From JAAXGX01 sp965221595 (GTDB lineage: Bacteria > Acidobacteriota > Vicinamibacteria > Vicinamibacterales > UBA8438), in assembly GCA_965221595.1 (NCBI GenBank), contig OZ244900.1, forward strand, positions 3,100,001-3,164,000: a stretch of DNA of 64,000 bases, written 5' to 3'. Positions 16,014-24,726 of this stretch are shown one piece after another. A program made the position numbers and the translations under genes. Each line of letters starts with the position of its first letter. Position 1 is the first letter of the stretch. The notes under the pieces are model-generated. The model saw only the letters and a list, made by a program, of their open reading frames with translations. It was not told where the DNA came from and did no database searches.

Positions 16014-18020
16014 ATGCCTACTGCTTCCAGCCTCGCATCTGCCTCGTCTTCCCCGCTGCCGGCTGCCACTGCGGCAAGCCTGTCCGGGCCGCCGCTTCCG
16101 CCTCTCATGCCCGTGCAGGAGCCCGAGCCGAGCAACGAAGCGCTCGGCAACCGCATCGCCGAGGCTGCCGCCTGCATCCAGGCCGCCACCTACGAGCTGC
16201 TCGTCCTCATCCGCCAGTTCGACGAGCGCACCGGCTGGGAAGGCTTCGCCTCCTGCGCCCACTGGCTGAGCTGGCGCATCGGACTCGCACCCGGACCGGC
16301 CCGCGAGCACGTCCGCGTGGCTCGCGCCCTCGCCGACCTGCCGCTCCTGAGCGCCGCCATGCAGCGCGGCAAGGTCTCCTACTCGAAGGTCCGAGCCGTC
16401 ACCCGCGTGGCCACCCCCGAGACCGAGCAGGACCTGCTCGACCTCGCCCTCGCCGGCACCGCAGCCCACGTCGAGCAGGTCGTCCGCTCCTGGCGCCGCG
16501 TGGACCGCGCAGCCGAGGCAGCAGAAGACCGCCAGCGGCACGACTCGCGCGCACTCGACACCTGGGTGGACGACGACGGCATGGTCGTGGTCCGCGGCCG
16601 GTTGACGCCGGAGGTGGGCGCCGTGCTGCGGCGGGCGCTCGACGCCGCCCTGGACGCGGCACCGAGCCCGGTGGATGCAGACGGGGCCGCCGCGGACACC
16701 GCAGACGGCATGGCGCCGACCATCTCGCAGCGGCGGGCCGACGCGCTGGGCACCGTGGCCGAGTGCGCGCTGGCCGGCGGCCTCGACAAGGGAACGGCCG
16801 GCGACCGCTACCAGGTGGTCGTCCACGTCGACGCCGACACCCTGAATGCCGACGACGCCGACCGGCGCGAGGCGGCCGCGACGGCGCCCTGTCCGAGCAA
16901 CGGACCCGGCGACACGGGCACCACGCCAAGCGACGGACTCAATACTCCGACCCCGCCGCGTTCGAGCAACGGCACCGGCAACGCGGGCACCGGGGCAAGC
17001 GACGAACCCGACGCCCGGACCCCGCCGCGCCTGGGCGGCCGCACCGATGACCGAAACGAGGCCGCGATGACCACGGACGGCCCCGCGACTCGGGCACCGT
17101 ACGTTCCCGCGGGAACGTACGGGCGGTGCAACGCGGGTGCGGACGAGACAGCGGACGAAGCTATGGACGCGGCGGCGGACGAGACGGCCCCGGCCGTGAC
17201 TGCAAGACCCCCCGTCCCGCTGCGCTCCGACGCGGCGACGACGACGGCGCTGCCCGCGTCCAGCCCCACCGTACCTCGCGTGGGCTTGGCGGGGACCGCG
17301 TCGGCCGTCACGCAACCCCCCAACCCGCCGTGCGCCGACACGCCGCAGCCGGCGACGGCGAGGCCCGTTGCCGCGCCTGCTGCCCCGACCCGCGGCCAGT
17401 CGGCCCTCGACGAGGCCGGCGGCATCCGCGTCTCCGCCGAGACGGCCCGGCGGCTGGCCTGCGACGCCGCCAAGGTCACGATGCACCACGGGCCGGCCGG
17501 CGAGGTCCTCAGCGTCGGCCGCCGGACGCGCACCCTCTCGCCCGCGCTGCGCCGTGCGCTGGCCGCCCGCGACCGGCACTGCCGCTTCCCCGGGTGCACC
17601 GCCACGCGCTGCGATGGTCATCACATCCGCCATTGGGCGCGCGGCGGGGCGACGGCGCTCGACAACCTGGTGCTCCTCTGCCGGCGGCATCACCGGGCGG
17701 TGCACGAGGAAGGCTTCGGGGTCACGCTCGGCGACGACGGCGAGGCGCACTTCGTCCGGCCGGACGGCCGACCGCTCCCGGAGGCGCCCGCGTCGCCGAC
17801 CGTCACCGGCGCGCCGCTGGCCCCGATGACGGCGCGCCTCGCGCGAGTGGGCATCCGCTTCGGCCCGCACACGGCGACACCGGCTTGGCGGGGCGAGCGG
17901 CTCGACGTCGACTGGGCCGTCAGCGTCCTGTGGCGTCGGCGGGGCGGGGAAGTGCGGACCGGGCAAGACACGTCGTCCACGCACGACTCCTCGGCACGTG
18001 GGCAGGGCACGACACCCTAG
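16014..18020 (+). CDS. DUF222 / HNH endonuclease family protein
   Basis: A 668-residue protein of the DUF222-HNH ('13E12 repeat') type. Residues ~40-260 form the helical DUF222 region (EGFASCAHWLSWRIGL, GKVSYSKVRAVTRVA). The C-terminal domain holds the HNH nuclease signature: HCRFPGCTATRCDGHHIRHW with Cys zinc ligands, then NLVLLCRRHHRAVHEEGF. Between them lies a ~200-residue low-complexity linker rich in Ala, Thr, Pro and Gly. It contains imperfect repeats (SNGPGDTGT / SNGTGNAGT) and a perfect 26-base DNA palindrome. Such genes are often multicopy and suspected of mobility or DNA repair; the precise function is unknown. It stands alone between two pseudogenes, under its own leaderless-type promoter. 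Confidence 0.85.
   Translation: MPTASSLASASSSPLPAATAASLSGPPLPPLMPVQEPEPSNEALGNRIAEAAACIQAATYELLVLIRQFDERTGWEGFASCAHWLSWRIGLAPGPAREHVRVARALADLPLLSAAMQRGKVSYSKVRAVTRVATPETEQDLLDLALAGTAAHVEQVVRSWRRVDRAAEAAEDRQRHDSRALDTWVDDDGMVVVRGRLTPEVGAVLRRALDAALDAAPSPVDADGAAADTADGMAPTISQRRADALGTVAECALAGGLDKGTAGDRYQVVVHVDADTLNADDADRREAAATAPCPSNGPGDTGTTPSDGLNTPTPPRSSNGTGNAGTGASDEPDARTPPRLGGRTDDRNEAAMTTDGPATRAPYVPAGTYGRCNAGADETADEAMDAAADETAPAVTARPPVPLRSDAATTTALPASSPTVPRVGLAGTASAVTQPPNPPCADTPQPATARPVAAPAAPTRGQSALDEAGGIRVSAETARRLACDAAKVTMHHGPAGEVLSVGRRTRTLSPALRRALAARDRHCRFPGCTATRCDGHHIRHWARGGATALDNLVLLCRRHHRAVHEEGFGVTLGDDGEAHFVRPDGRPLPEAPASPTVTGAPLAPMTARLARVGIRFGPHTATPAWRGERLDVDWAVSVLWRRRGGEVRTGQDTSSTHDSSARGQGTTP
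17097..17122. repeat. perfect 26-base palindrome inside the HNH gene
   Basis: The two 12-base arms CCGTACGTTCCC and GGGAACGTACGG surround a central GC, so the whole 26 bases equal their own reverse complement. It lies in frame in the low-complexity linker and encodes PYVPAGTYG. Codon choice or protein constraint does not explain a perfect dyad of this length. Confidence 0.9.
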
Positions 18021-18094
18021 CCCCAAGCCGGCTCGCCCAGGCCTGTGCGGGCAGCGGGCGGGTCCAGCGCGACGAGGTTGCGCATCGCATTCGC

Positions 18095-18100
18095 TACACT
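18095..18100 (+). promoter_or_regulatory. possible -10 box (TACACT) for the GH43-like gene
   Basis: TACACT (18095-18100) lies about 70 bases before the ATG at 18169. The leader carries a GGGAGAGG ribosome-binding site about eight bases before that ATG. No good -35 is present. Confidence 0.3.
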
Positions 18101-18168
18101 ACCCACTGACGGCACCGCGTATCGCGGCGTGGCAACGGGTTCTCGCCGACGAGGGAGAGGTACGAGCA

Positions 18169-19230
18169 ATGATGCGAACCGTCATGGCAGCCATCGCCTG
18201 CGGATTCGTCTGCGCATCAGCCTGGCCGGTGGGAGCCCAGCCGCCGGGGCCCGGCGTCCGGGTGGAGCGCCTGCTGAACGCGCCGATCATCACACCCGAC
18301 CTGCATCCGAGCATCGGCGTGAACATCCAGGGCCCGTCCCTGATTCGGGTGCCCGACTGGGTGTCGGACCCGCTCGGCGCCTACTACCTCTATTTCGCCG
18401 ACCACAAGGGCTCGTACATCCGTCTGGCGTACGCCGACGACCTGCTCGGGCCGTGGACGGTCCACCCGCCCGGCAGTCTGCAGATCGCCGATTCGTATTT
18501 CCTGACCGAGCCGCCCGCAGTGCCGCCGGACGAGGCGGCCCGCCTGCGCGGCTCGCGGCTGCGCCGCGGCGTGCCGCTGGCGCACGACGCGCTGTACGAA
18601 GCGACGGCGCCGCACATCGCCTCGCCCGACGTGCATGTCGACGACGCCAACGGGCGCATCGTGATGTACTTCCACGGCCTCGACGACGTCAGCACGCAGG
18701 TCACGCGCGTGGCGACATCGCCTGACGGCATCCGCTTCACGGCGCGGCCCGAGCGGCTCGGGCGGACCTACATGCGGGTGTTCCGGCACGACGACTACAC
18801 CTACGCGATGTCGATGCCGGGCCAGTTCTACCGGTCCAAGGATCCTCTGGGCGGCTTCGAGACCGGGCCGCTGCTGTTCAATCCCGACATGCGGCACGCG
18901 GCGCTGCTGAAGCGGGGGAACACGCTGTTCGTCTTCTGGACCGAGGTGGGCGAGACGCCCGAGCGCATCAAGCTGAGCCGCATCGACATTGCGGGCGACT
19001 GGATGTCGTGGCAGGCGACGCCCGGAGTCGAGGTGCTCCGGCCGGAGCGCGACTGGGAAGGCGCAGACGCGCCGCTGGAGCCGTCCGTGCGCAGCACGGC
19101 CTACGGCCACGTCAACCAGCTCCGCGACCCGGCCATCTTCGAGGATGCGGCCAGCGACCGCATCTTCCTGTTGTACGCCGTGGCGGGCGAGAGCGGGATC
19201 GCGATCGCCGAAGTGCACCTCGAGGGGTAG
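18169..19230 (+). CDS. secreted GH43-like five-bladed beta-propeller protein
   Basis: A 353-residue exported protein with the features of a five-bladed beta-propeller glycosidase-like fold. After a signal (AAIACGFVCASAWPVGAQP) it shows repeated blade motifs: GPSLIRVPDWVSDPLGAYYLYFADH, cut here to GPSLIRVPDW and YYLYFADHKG; RLAYADDLLGPWTV; HIASPDVHVDDANGRIVMYF; and VATSPDGIRF. Asp and Glu residues that could be catalytic are present, but I cannot assign them. It may cleave or bind glycans outside the cell, or be an inactive propeller. ATGATG at 18169 gives two possible starts three bases apart. Its stop lies directly against the remains of the Swt1-type pseudogene on the other strand. Confidence 0.75.
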   Translation: MMRTVMAAIACGFVCASAWPVGAQPPGPGVRVERLLNAPIITPDLHPSIGVNIQGPSLIRVPDWVSDPLGAYYLYFADHKGSYIRLAYADDLLGPWTVHPPGSLQIADSYFLTEPPAVPPDEAARLRGSRLRRGVPLAHDALYEATAPHIASPDVHVDDANGRIVMYFHGLDDVSTQVTRVATSPDGIRFTARPERLGRTYMRVFRHDDYTYAMSMPGQFYRSKDPLGGFETGPLLFNPDMRHAALLKRGNTLFVFWTEVGETPERIKLSRIDIAGDWMSWQATPGVEVLRPERDWEGADAPLEPSVRSTAYGHVNQLRDPAIFEDAASDRIFLLYAVAGESGIAIAEVHLEG

Positions 19231-19231
19231 C

Positions 19232-19916
19232 CGAGAGCCTTGGTATGGGCAGCCAAGTCACCCTTGCCCTCGAGGACCTCGCAGTCCCTCACACGCACGG
19301 TGCCGTACCAGGACTTCCTGCTGCCTATCGACCGAATCGCCGCCACATCCAGTGGGACGTCTTCACCCCGGACCGCCCTTTCCAGGGCTGACACCAGCTC
19401 CTCGAAACGCGATTCCCAGAAACGGCGGTACTTGCTACGCGATGCCACCGCGGCAGAGCTCGGGCCGCCGACGCGCTCACGTTGTTGCAGTGCGCCACTG
19501 ATCCGTTCGACCTCCTGCATGGCGGACCCCGTCGGTGCGATGACCGTCAGCAGGCGATCGACGATGGCGAGCGCTTCACGCGTGTCATCGTCCGACAGCA
19601 GGTCCTGGTGAGCCTACATGTTCCGATAGCGAAGCAGGTCGACGATACAGAATTCGCGCACGCCCAATGCCGGGCCGAAGAGACTGTCCCACATCGTCCG
19701 CATCAGCTTGATCAAGCCGTCGACGCCCCAATCGGCCACTGGCTTGTCTCGAAACCGGGAATGTTCGTAGACGAATTGCCAATCGCTGGGTTTGCCCAGG
19801 TGGTGTCGTGCCTGCTTCTCCACAAACGGTCCCAGCTCCGCTGTCAGCAGGTAGAACGCATCGGCGAGCACAGCCTGGTTCGTCGGGTTCGTCGGATTCG
19901 TTGCCATGGTGGCCAT
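19232..19916 (-). pseudogene. Swt1-type HEPN protein, broken by amber codon and 3' truncation
   Basis: Reading from ATG 19916, the first 100 codons give a Swt1-family HEPN domain: LTAELGPFVEKQA, LIKLMRTMWDSLFGPALG, then VDLLRYRNM, and a TAG at 19614-19616. In the same frame it goes on AHQDLLSDDDTREALAIVDR and LLTVIAP. The family motif at this place is RNxWAHQ, so the TAG replaces the conserved Trp codon (TGG to TAG). Downstream the frame is clearly homologous as far as about VRVRDCEVLEGKGDLAAHT, then runs into the neighbour's antisense. Full-length family members are longer and often carry an ATPase part in defence-type loci. The gene therefore has a nonsense mutation and a lost 3' end. Confidence 0.75.
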
Positions 19917-19954
19917 GCCCTCCGTCGGCAGCCGGGGCGGCGGTGCGCTTTCCG

Positions 19955-20620
19955 CTACATCCAGAGCTGCTCGTCGTCCGGGTCCACGTCGGGTGCCGGC
20001 GCGGCGGTGACCTGCAGGGCGAGGTTCCCGCTGACCGCGACGTCGGCGGTGTGCGGCGTGTACCCGGTCTTGCGCACGTAGAGGTCGTAGTGGCCCGGCG
20101 GGACCTCCACGCGGGCGCAGCCTTCGGCATCGGTGGTCGCGCGGTAGGGGCCGAGGTGGACTTCGGTCGCGGCGAGCGGGGCCTCGGTGTCCCGGTCGTG
20201 GACCGTGACGGTCACGCGGTGCTCGGGCCGGGCAGCCGCGCGGAAGCTGAACGGGGCCTGCGCCGCGGCGTGCGGGGCCTCGGGGGCGCCGGACCCGGCC
20301 GCGGGGAACTCGGCTGTCCAGGCGTGCACACCGGCCTCCGCCGGGGCAGCCAGCTCAACCTGCGCCGCGTAGAGCGCGCGGGTGCCCGGCGCCGGCTGCG
20401 AGCCCAGCCGTCCCCGGCCGACCTTGGCGCCGGACGCGTCGCGGACCACGACGGGGCGCCCCGTGAGCGGGCAGGTCCGCGGGCATCTGACGCCCACGGT
20501 CACCGTGAAGCGGCTGCCCACGACGACCGGCGACGGCACGCCCCACACGGCGACGCTCGTCGGGTGCGGGGCCGCATCCGCCAGCTCACCGGCCGCCCCG
20601 TCCGGCAGCGCCTCCCCCAC
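19955..20620 (-). CDS. carboxypeptidase-regulatory-like (CnaB-type) domain protein
   Basis: A 221-residue protein with two beta-sandwich-like parts. The C-terminal part (residues ~135-205) matches a carboxypeptidase regulatory-like/CnaB repeat: VTVTVHDRDTEAPLAATEV, then GCARVEVPPGHYDLYVRKTG. The N-terminal part (PSPVVVGSRFTVTVGVRCP ... GVHAWTAEFPA) looks like another Ig-like domain. No signal peptide is visible with GTG 20620, the start that follows the upstream flavoprotein stop by three bases. It is thus translationally coupled to the FAD gene, and its role is likely tied to it, perhaps as a binding or scaffold partner. Function unknown. Confidence 0.7.
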   Translation of the reverse strand: MGEALPDGAAGELADAAPHPTSVAVWGVPSPVVVGSRFTVTVGVRCPRTCPLTGRPVVVRDASGAKVGRGRLGSQPAPGTRALYAAQVELAAPAEAGVHAWTAEFPAAGSGAPEAPHAAAQAPFSFRAAARPEHRVTVTVHDRDTEAPLAATEVHLGPYRATTDAEGCARVEVPPGHYDLYVRKTGYTPHTADVAVSGNLALQVTAAPAPDVDPDDEQLWM

Positions 20621-20623
20621 GGC

Positions 20624-22294
20624 TCACGCCGCCCCACCGTTGAGCGCGGCGTCCCGGCCGGCGATGCGGCCGAACACCAGACAGCGGCCGAGGCCGTGCT
20701 GCGCGAAGCCTCCCTGCGACTCGCCGGCACAGTAGAGCCCCGGAATCACCTGGCCGCGCGTGTCGATGACCTGCGCCTTGGTATTCGTGCGCAACCCGGT
20801 GAGCGAGTCGTGCAGGATGGGCGTGGACCAGGCAGCGTAGAACGGCGGCCGCTGGATCTTGTAGCGCGGTGCAGGCTTGCCGAAGTCTTCGTCCACGCCC
20901 GCGTCGACGAACGTGTTGTAGCGGGCGACGGTGCGCTCCAACGCCGCCGCGGGCAGCGGTCCGGCCTGGTACGGGTTCCGAATCGCCCCGGCCAGCTCGG
21001 CCAGGGTGTCGGCGGCGAAGAAGTAGCCGTCGAGGTCGACGTTGGGCGGCCGCGGGTCCCACCCCTCCCGCTCCACGGCGTCCTGGTCGAAGACGGCCCA
21101 GATCGGCCCGCCGCCGTTCAACTTGTTCTCGTCCCCGCTCCAGGCCATGGCGGCCGCGAAGAAGTCGTAGCGGGAGTCGAGCTCGTTCCAGAACCGCCGC
21201 CCGGCCTGGTTGACGAGGATCAGGTCGTGCCAGTCGGCGACGGTCAGGCCGGACGCGCGCGCAAGGTCGAAGATGCGGGCGTCCGGCTGCCAGATGAGGC
21301 TCGAGTAGCCCCACTGGCAGCCGATGTGGCGGGTCTTCGAGATGGCGATGCCCTCCTCGACGGTCTGGTTCGCGGTGCCCCACAGCGAGGCCCCGACGGC
21401 CATCGCGGCGAGCTCGCCGTCGCCGCTCTGCCTGGACCAGGGCTCGCCGGCCACCTGGTATTCCTCGGTCAGGCGCGGGTCGAACGTGCGCCGCAGCGTC
21501 ACGTTGCTCGTGCTGCCGCCGGTGGCGACCAGCAACCCCTTGCGGGCCCGGATGTGCACCGTGCGGCCGTCGTGGTTGGCGGTGAGGCCCAGCACCCGCC
21601 CCGCGGCGGGGCTCTCGCGCACGATGCTCGTCATCTTGTGGCGCAGCAGCACCTGGGCGCCCTTCGCCCGCGCGCTCTTCTCGAGCGCCCGCACGAGGCC
21701 GGAGCCGACACGGGTCGGATGGTGCGTTACCCGCTCGCTGGCCACCGGCCACTGGACGGTGCGCTGCTGGCGGCGCACGCGCGACGCCTGGGTCGGGCCG
21801 GTCAGGTGGTCCTGGAACTGCACGCCGTTCTCGATGAGGAACTCGAATGTCGCCGCGTTCTCGTCCGCGAAGGCGCGCACGAGGTCCCGGTCGCTGTAGC
21901 GGCTCTGCATGTGGTCGTGGCGTATCCAGTCGAGGAAGACCCGGTCCGCGGAGTCCTCGACACCGTGCCTGCGCTGATTGCTCGTGCCGCCGCCGAGGTG
22001 CACCTGTCCCCCGGAGCACATGCCGTGGCCGCCGATGTCGACGTTCTCCTCGACCAGGATGACGGAGGCGCCGTGGTCGAGAGCCGCGACGGCCGCCGCC
22101 AGCCCCGCGGTACCGGCGCCGATGGTGACGAAGTCGGCGGCGTGGTCCCAGAAGTCCTGCGCCGCTGCCGCACGGCCCGGTGCCCCGAGCCCGGCCAGCG
22201 TGGTGGCGCCGACGCCGGCCGTGGCGCCCTGCTTCAGAAAGGACCGCCGACTGACGCTCGCCTCGCTCGCATCCTGTCGTCTCGACTTGGGCAT
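20624..22294 (-). CDS. Tat-exported FAD-dependent oxidoreductase (fumarate reductase/ketosteroid dehydrogenase type)
   Basis: A 556-residue flavoprotein of the FAD_binding_2 family. A twin-arginine signal (VSRRSFLKQGATAGVGATTL, about residues 14-33) is followed by the Rossmann dinucleotide motif FVTIGAGTAGLAAAVAALDH and the E of ILVEENVDIGGHG. Substrate-domain motifs such as VATGGSTSN and the C-terminal YCAGESQGGFAQHGLG, GRIAGRDAA also appear. It resembles succinate/fumarate-reductase flavoproteins and 3-ketosteroid dehydrogenases; the substrate is not evident. The Tat signal says that it folds with FAD in the cytoplasm and works in the periplasm. It is the first gene of a coupled pair with the CnaB-like protein. 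GGGGAGG precedes ATG 22294. Confidence 0.85.
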   Translation of the reverse strand: MPKSRRQDASEASVSRRSFLKQGATAGVGATTLAGLGAPGRAAAAQDFWDHAADFVTIGAGTAGLAAAVAALDHGASVILVEENVDIGGHGMCSGGQVHLGGGTSNQRRHGVEDSADRVFLDWIRHDHMQSRYSDRDLVRAFADENAATFEFLIENGVQFQDHLTGPTQASRVRRQQRTVQWPVASERVTHHPTRVGSGLVRALEKSARAKGAQVLLRHKMTSIVRESPAAGRVLGLTANHDGRTVHIRARKGLLVATGGSTSNVTLRRTFDPRLTEEYQVAGEPWSRQSGDGELAAMAVGASLWGTANQTVEEGIAISKTRHIGCQWGYSSLIWQPDARIFDLARASGLTVADWHDLILVNQAGRRFWNELDSRYDFFAAAMAWSGDENKLNGGGPIWAVFDQDAVEREGWDPRPPNVDLDGYFFAADTLAELAGAIRNPYQAGPLPAAALERTVARYNTFVDAGVDEDFGKPAPRYKIQRPPFYAAWSTPILHDSLTGLRTNTKAQVIDTRGQVIPGLYCAGESQGGFAQHGLGRCLVFGRIAGRDAALNGGAA

Positions 22295-22450
22295 GAGGCT
22301 CTTCCTCCCCGTACGAACCGCACTCTACCGGGACCACCGGGGCGGCGCAACACGTTTCGCCCATTCGCGGCGAACCCCCGTGGCCGACCCGGCGGCACGG
22401 GTCCCGCCGCCGATGTGGCACACTGTGGCAGCTCGCCGCGGAGGGAGATC

Positions 22451-24094
22451 ATGCCGCAGCCATGGACCGTCGATCGCCGCAGATTCTTGGCCGCGAGCGC
22501 CGGAGCCGCGGGGGCCGCCGTCTTCGGGCGGCTGCCGCTGACGCGGCTGGCCGCGCAAGCTGCCCCCCCGCCGGCGCAGGGCTGGGACGCCGGCTGCGTG
22601 CGGCACCTGCTGCCGGCGGTCAGCGACTCGCGCCTGCTGTTGAAGGCCTCATTCACGGAACCGCTGGCAGCCGCCCCCACGCTCCGCGTCGGCGATGCCG
22701 CCGTCACGGGCCGGATGACCGATACGGCCGGGCAACACTGGCAGTTCTACGCCACGGGTCTCGATGCGGCGCGCCGCTACACCCTGTCGCTCGCCGCTGC
22801 CGAGGGCCGCGCGTTGTGCGAGCCGTGGCCGCTGTCGACTTTCCCCGCGCCCGACGCGCGGCCGCAGCGCTTCCGGCTGCTCTGCTTCACCTGCGCCGGC
22901 GGTCCGGGCGGTACCTACACGGGCATCGGTGTGCGGAGCGGGTTTCTGCCGACCGCCATCCGTAACCGCCTGTTGCGTCGCGCGCTGGCGTTAGAGCCCG
23001 ATGCGGCCGTCGCGAACGGCGACCACATCTACTGGGACCTGCACGTCTGGCAGGGCGACGGCGCGGGCGAACTCAGCGCCGCCGGCCGACGTTCGAACTT
23101 CGACTTCTCGGCGTCCATCCTCGGCGCCGCCAACGAGGCCGCGCTGAAGGCGGCGGCCGGGGCGCAGATCGTGCCCGTCTACGGCACGGACTTCCGGTCG
23201 ACGCCGATCTTCTTCCTGCAGGACGATCACGACCACTGGGAGAACGACGCCGTCACGGACGCCATCGCCAACTTCCCGATCCCCTGGTTCCAACTGCAGC
23301 TCGCGCGCGCCACGCAGCATCTCTACTATCCCGAATTCCTGCCCGACGCGCAGCGCCCGGCCGGGTTGCCGTGGTCGGCGGCGGGCGACCGCGGCGATCT
23401 GTCCGAGAGCTTCGGCACGCTGCGCTACGGGGCACTGGCGGAGGTGCTGCTGTACGACGTGCGGCGCACGGTCAGCCTGGCCGGGCCGAACGCGGTCTTC
23501 GTCGATCGCCAGGTGGAGCGCTGGCTGCTGGAACGAACGCGCGCGACGGAGGTGCGGCACCTCGTACACGCGCCGTCCAACCCGTTCGGCTGGAGCGCCG
23601 GCAAGTGGGGCGAGTGGTATCCGGACGTGCTCGACCACGACACGGGCGAGCTGACGACGGGCGTCGCGAAACCCTACTGGCAGTCGGGGTGGCTCCGCCA
23701 GCACGACCGGCTCGTGGCGGCGCTGGCGGCCCAGCGCGGGCGCGTGCCGCTCGTGGTGAGTGGCGACCTGCACGCCATCGGCATGGGCCGCATGCACCGC
23801 GCCGGGCGCCTGGACCTCCACGCCCGGCCGATCACGGCGGTGCTGAGCGGCCCTATCGGCACGTCCGTCCGCGGCTTCCCCTCGGTGGTGCGCGGGGTGG
23901 GCGCGACCCCGCCCGCCCACCTCGATCTGGAGGAATCGGTGGCGCCCATCGAGGACCACGGGTTCACGCTGGCCGACTTCCTGCCCGATCGGATCGTGCT
24001 GCGCCAGTTCCGCTGGGACGTCGACCGCGAGCCGCTCGACGCCATCGACGCGCTCGAGCCGTTCCACACGGCCGAGCTGCCCGTGCCCGGCTAG
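22451..24094 (+). CDS. PhoD-like metallophosphatase, Tat-exported
   Basis: A 547-residue phosphodiesterase/alkaline phosphatase of the PhoD superfamily. The N-terminal VDRRRFLAASAGAAGAAVFG (residues 7-26) is a Tat signal. Metal-binding blocks are ANGDHIYWDLH, FLQDDHDHWEND and LVVSGDLHAIGMG, in the order expected for the Asp/His/Asn ligands. An N-terminal Ig-like region (TEPLAAAPTLRVGDAAVTG) precedes the catalytic domain, as in PhoD. It should hydrolyse phosphate esters outside the cytoplasm; substrate and phosphate regulation are not visible. It is divergent from the flavoprotein gene, with GAGGGAG just before ATG 22451. The much longer open frame upstream of this ATG is antisense to other genes. 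Confidence 0.85.
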   Translation: MPQPWTVDRRRFLAASAGAAGAAVFGRLPLTRLAAQAAPPPAQGWDAGCVRHLLPAVSDSRLLLKASFTEPLAAAPTLRVGDAAVTGRMTDTAGQHWQFYATGLDAARRYTLSLAAAEGRALCEPWPLSTFPAPDARPQRFRLLCFTCAGGPGGTYTGIGVRSGFLPTAIRNRLLRRALALEPDAAVANGDHIYWDLHVWQGDGAGELSAAGRRSNFDFSASILGAANEAALKAAAGAQIVPVYGTDFRSTPIFFLQDDHDHWENDAVTDAIANFPIPWFQLQLARATQHLYYPEFLPDAQRPAGLPWSAAGDRGDLSESFGTLRYGALAEVLLYDVRRTVSLAGPNAVFVDRQVERWLLERTRATEVRHLVHAPSNPFGWSAGKWGEWYPDVLDHDTGELTTGVAKPYWQSGWLRQHDRLVAALAAQRGRVPLVVSGDLHAIGMGRMHRAGRLDLHARPITAVLSGPIGTSVRGFPSVVRGVGATPPAHLDLEESVAPIEDHGFTLADFLPDRIVLRQFRWDVDREPLDAIDALEPFHTAELPVPG

Positions 24095-24118
24095 CCGGTC
24101 TGGATCCGGACGGCCGCC

Positions 24119-24706
24119 TCAACGGTTGCGGGGACGGTCGTCCGGGTCGCAGAGGTCGCCGAGCTTGCCGGAGCCGCCGCAATAGCTGACGTCCTGGATC
24201 TGCACGACGATGCCGTCCGGGTCGTTGAACGTCAACTCCTCCGCGGGCGGGTCGGAATCGGCGCGCATCCGCACCCGCGCCTCGACGCCGTGCGCGGCCA
24301 GCCGCTGCTGGATGTCCGCTGCGTCGAAGCCCTCCATGCCGAAGCAGTAGTGATTGATGTGCGGCCGGTCGCCGCGCGCCAGCGCGACGAACTGCGGACC
24401 GCCGCCGATGCCGAGCACCGGCACCGTCGGCGCGTTCCAGTCGCGCTCCGTGCCCTGCGTGGTCACCAGCGGCAGGCCGAGCACCCGCTGGTAGAAGTCG
24501 GCCGACCGCTGCAGGTCGGACACGGTGAGCGTGACGTGATTCAACGTCGTGACGGGAATGGGCGCCGCCGCCGGCTGCGCGGCCGGTGCCGCGACGGCCG
24601 CCGCAGGCCGCGCCATCATCAACGCGGAGAGTGCCACCACCAGCTCCCGGCGCGTCATCTGCCCGCCCTCGAAGCGGCGCACCAACCGATCGACCATTTC
24701 GCTCAT
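24119..24706 (-). CDS. VOC (glyoxalase/bleomycin-resistance) family protein with leader
   Basis: A 195-residue protein with one vicinal-oxygen-chelate domain: LNHVTLTVSDLQRSADFYQR (about residues 65-84), NHYCFGMEGFDA and EELTFNDPDGIVVQIQD. The His and Glu ligands of a VOC metal site are present in these blocks. The N-terminal MTRRELVVALSALMMA, followed by an Ala/Pro-rich stretch, resembles a twin-arginine-like export signal, so the protein may be periplasmic. It is the last gene of the hflK-hflC-anbu-transglutaminase string, starting 20 bases after the transglutaminase stop. Its reaction is unknown. ATG 24706 has AAGGGGGAAG in front. Confidence 0.78.
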   Translation of the reverse strand: MSEMVDRLVRRFEGGQMTRRELVVALSALMMARPAAAVAAPAAQPAAAPIPVTTLNHVTLTVSDLQRSADFYQRVLGLPLVTTQGTERDWNAPTVPVLGIGGGPQFVALARGDRPHINHYCFGMEGFDAADIQQRLAAHGVEARVRMRADSDPPAEELTFNDPDGIVVQIQDVSYCGGSGKLGDLCDPDDRPRNR

Positions 24707-24726
24707 GACTTCCCCCTTCTCGCGCG

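Noticed and set aside
19808..22450. A very long plus-strand open frame leading into the PhoD gene
   Set aside because: It is antisense to the flavoprotein and CnaB-like genes. Its composition (Arg/Ala/Val-rich, no motifs) is that of GC-rich antisense frames. The real PhoD start is ATG 22451 with a ribosome-binding site and Tat signal.
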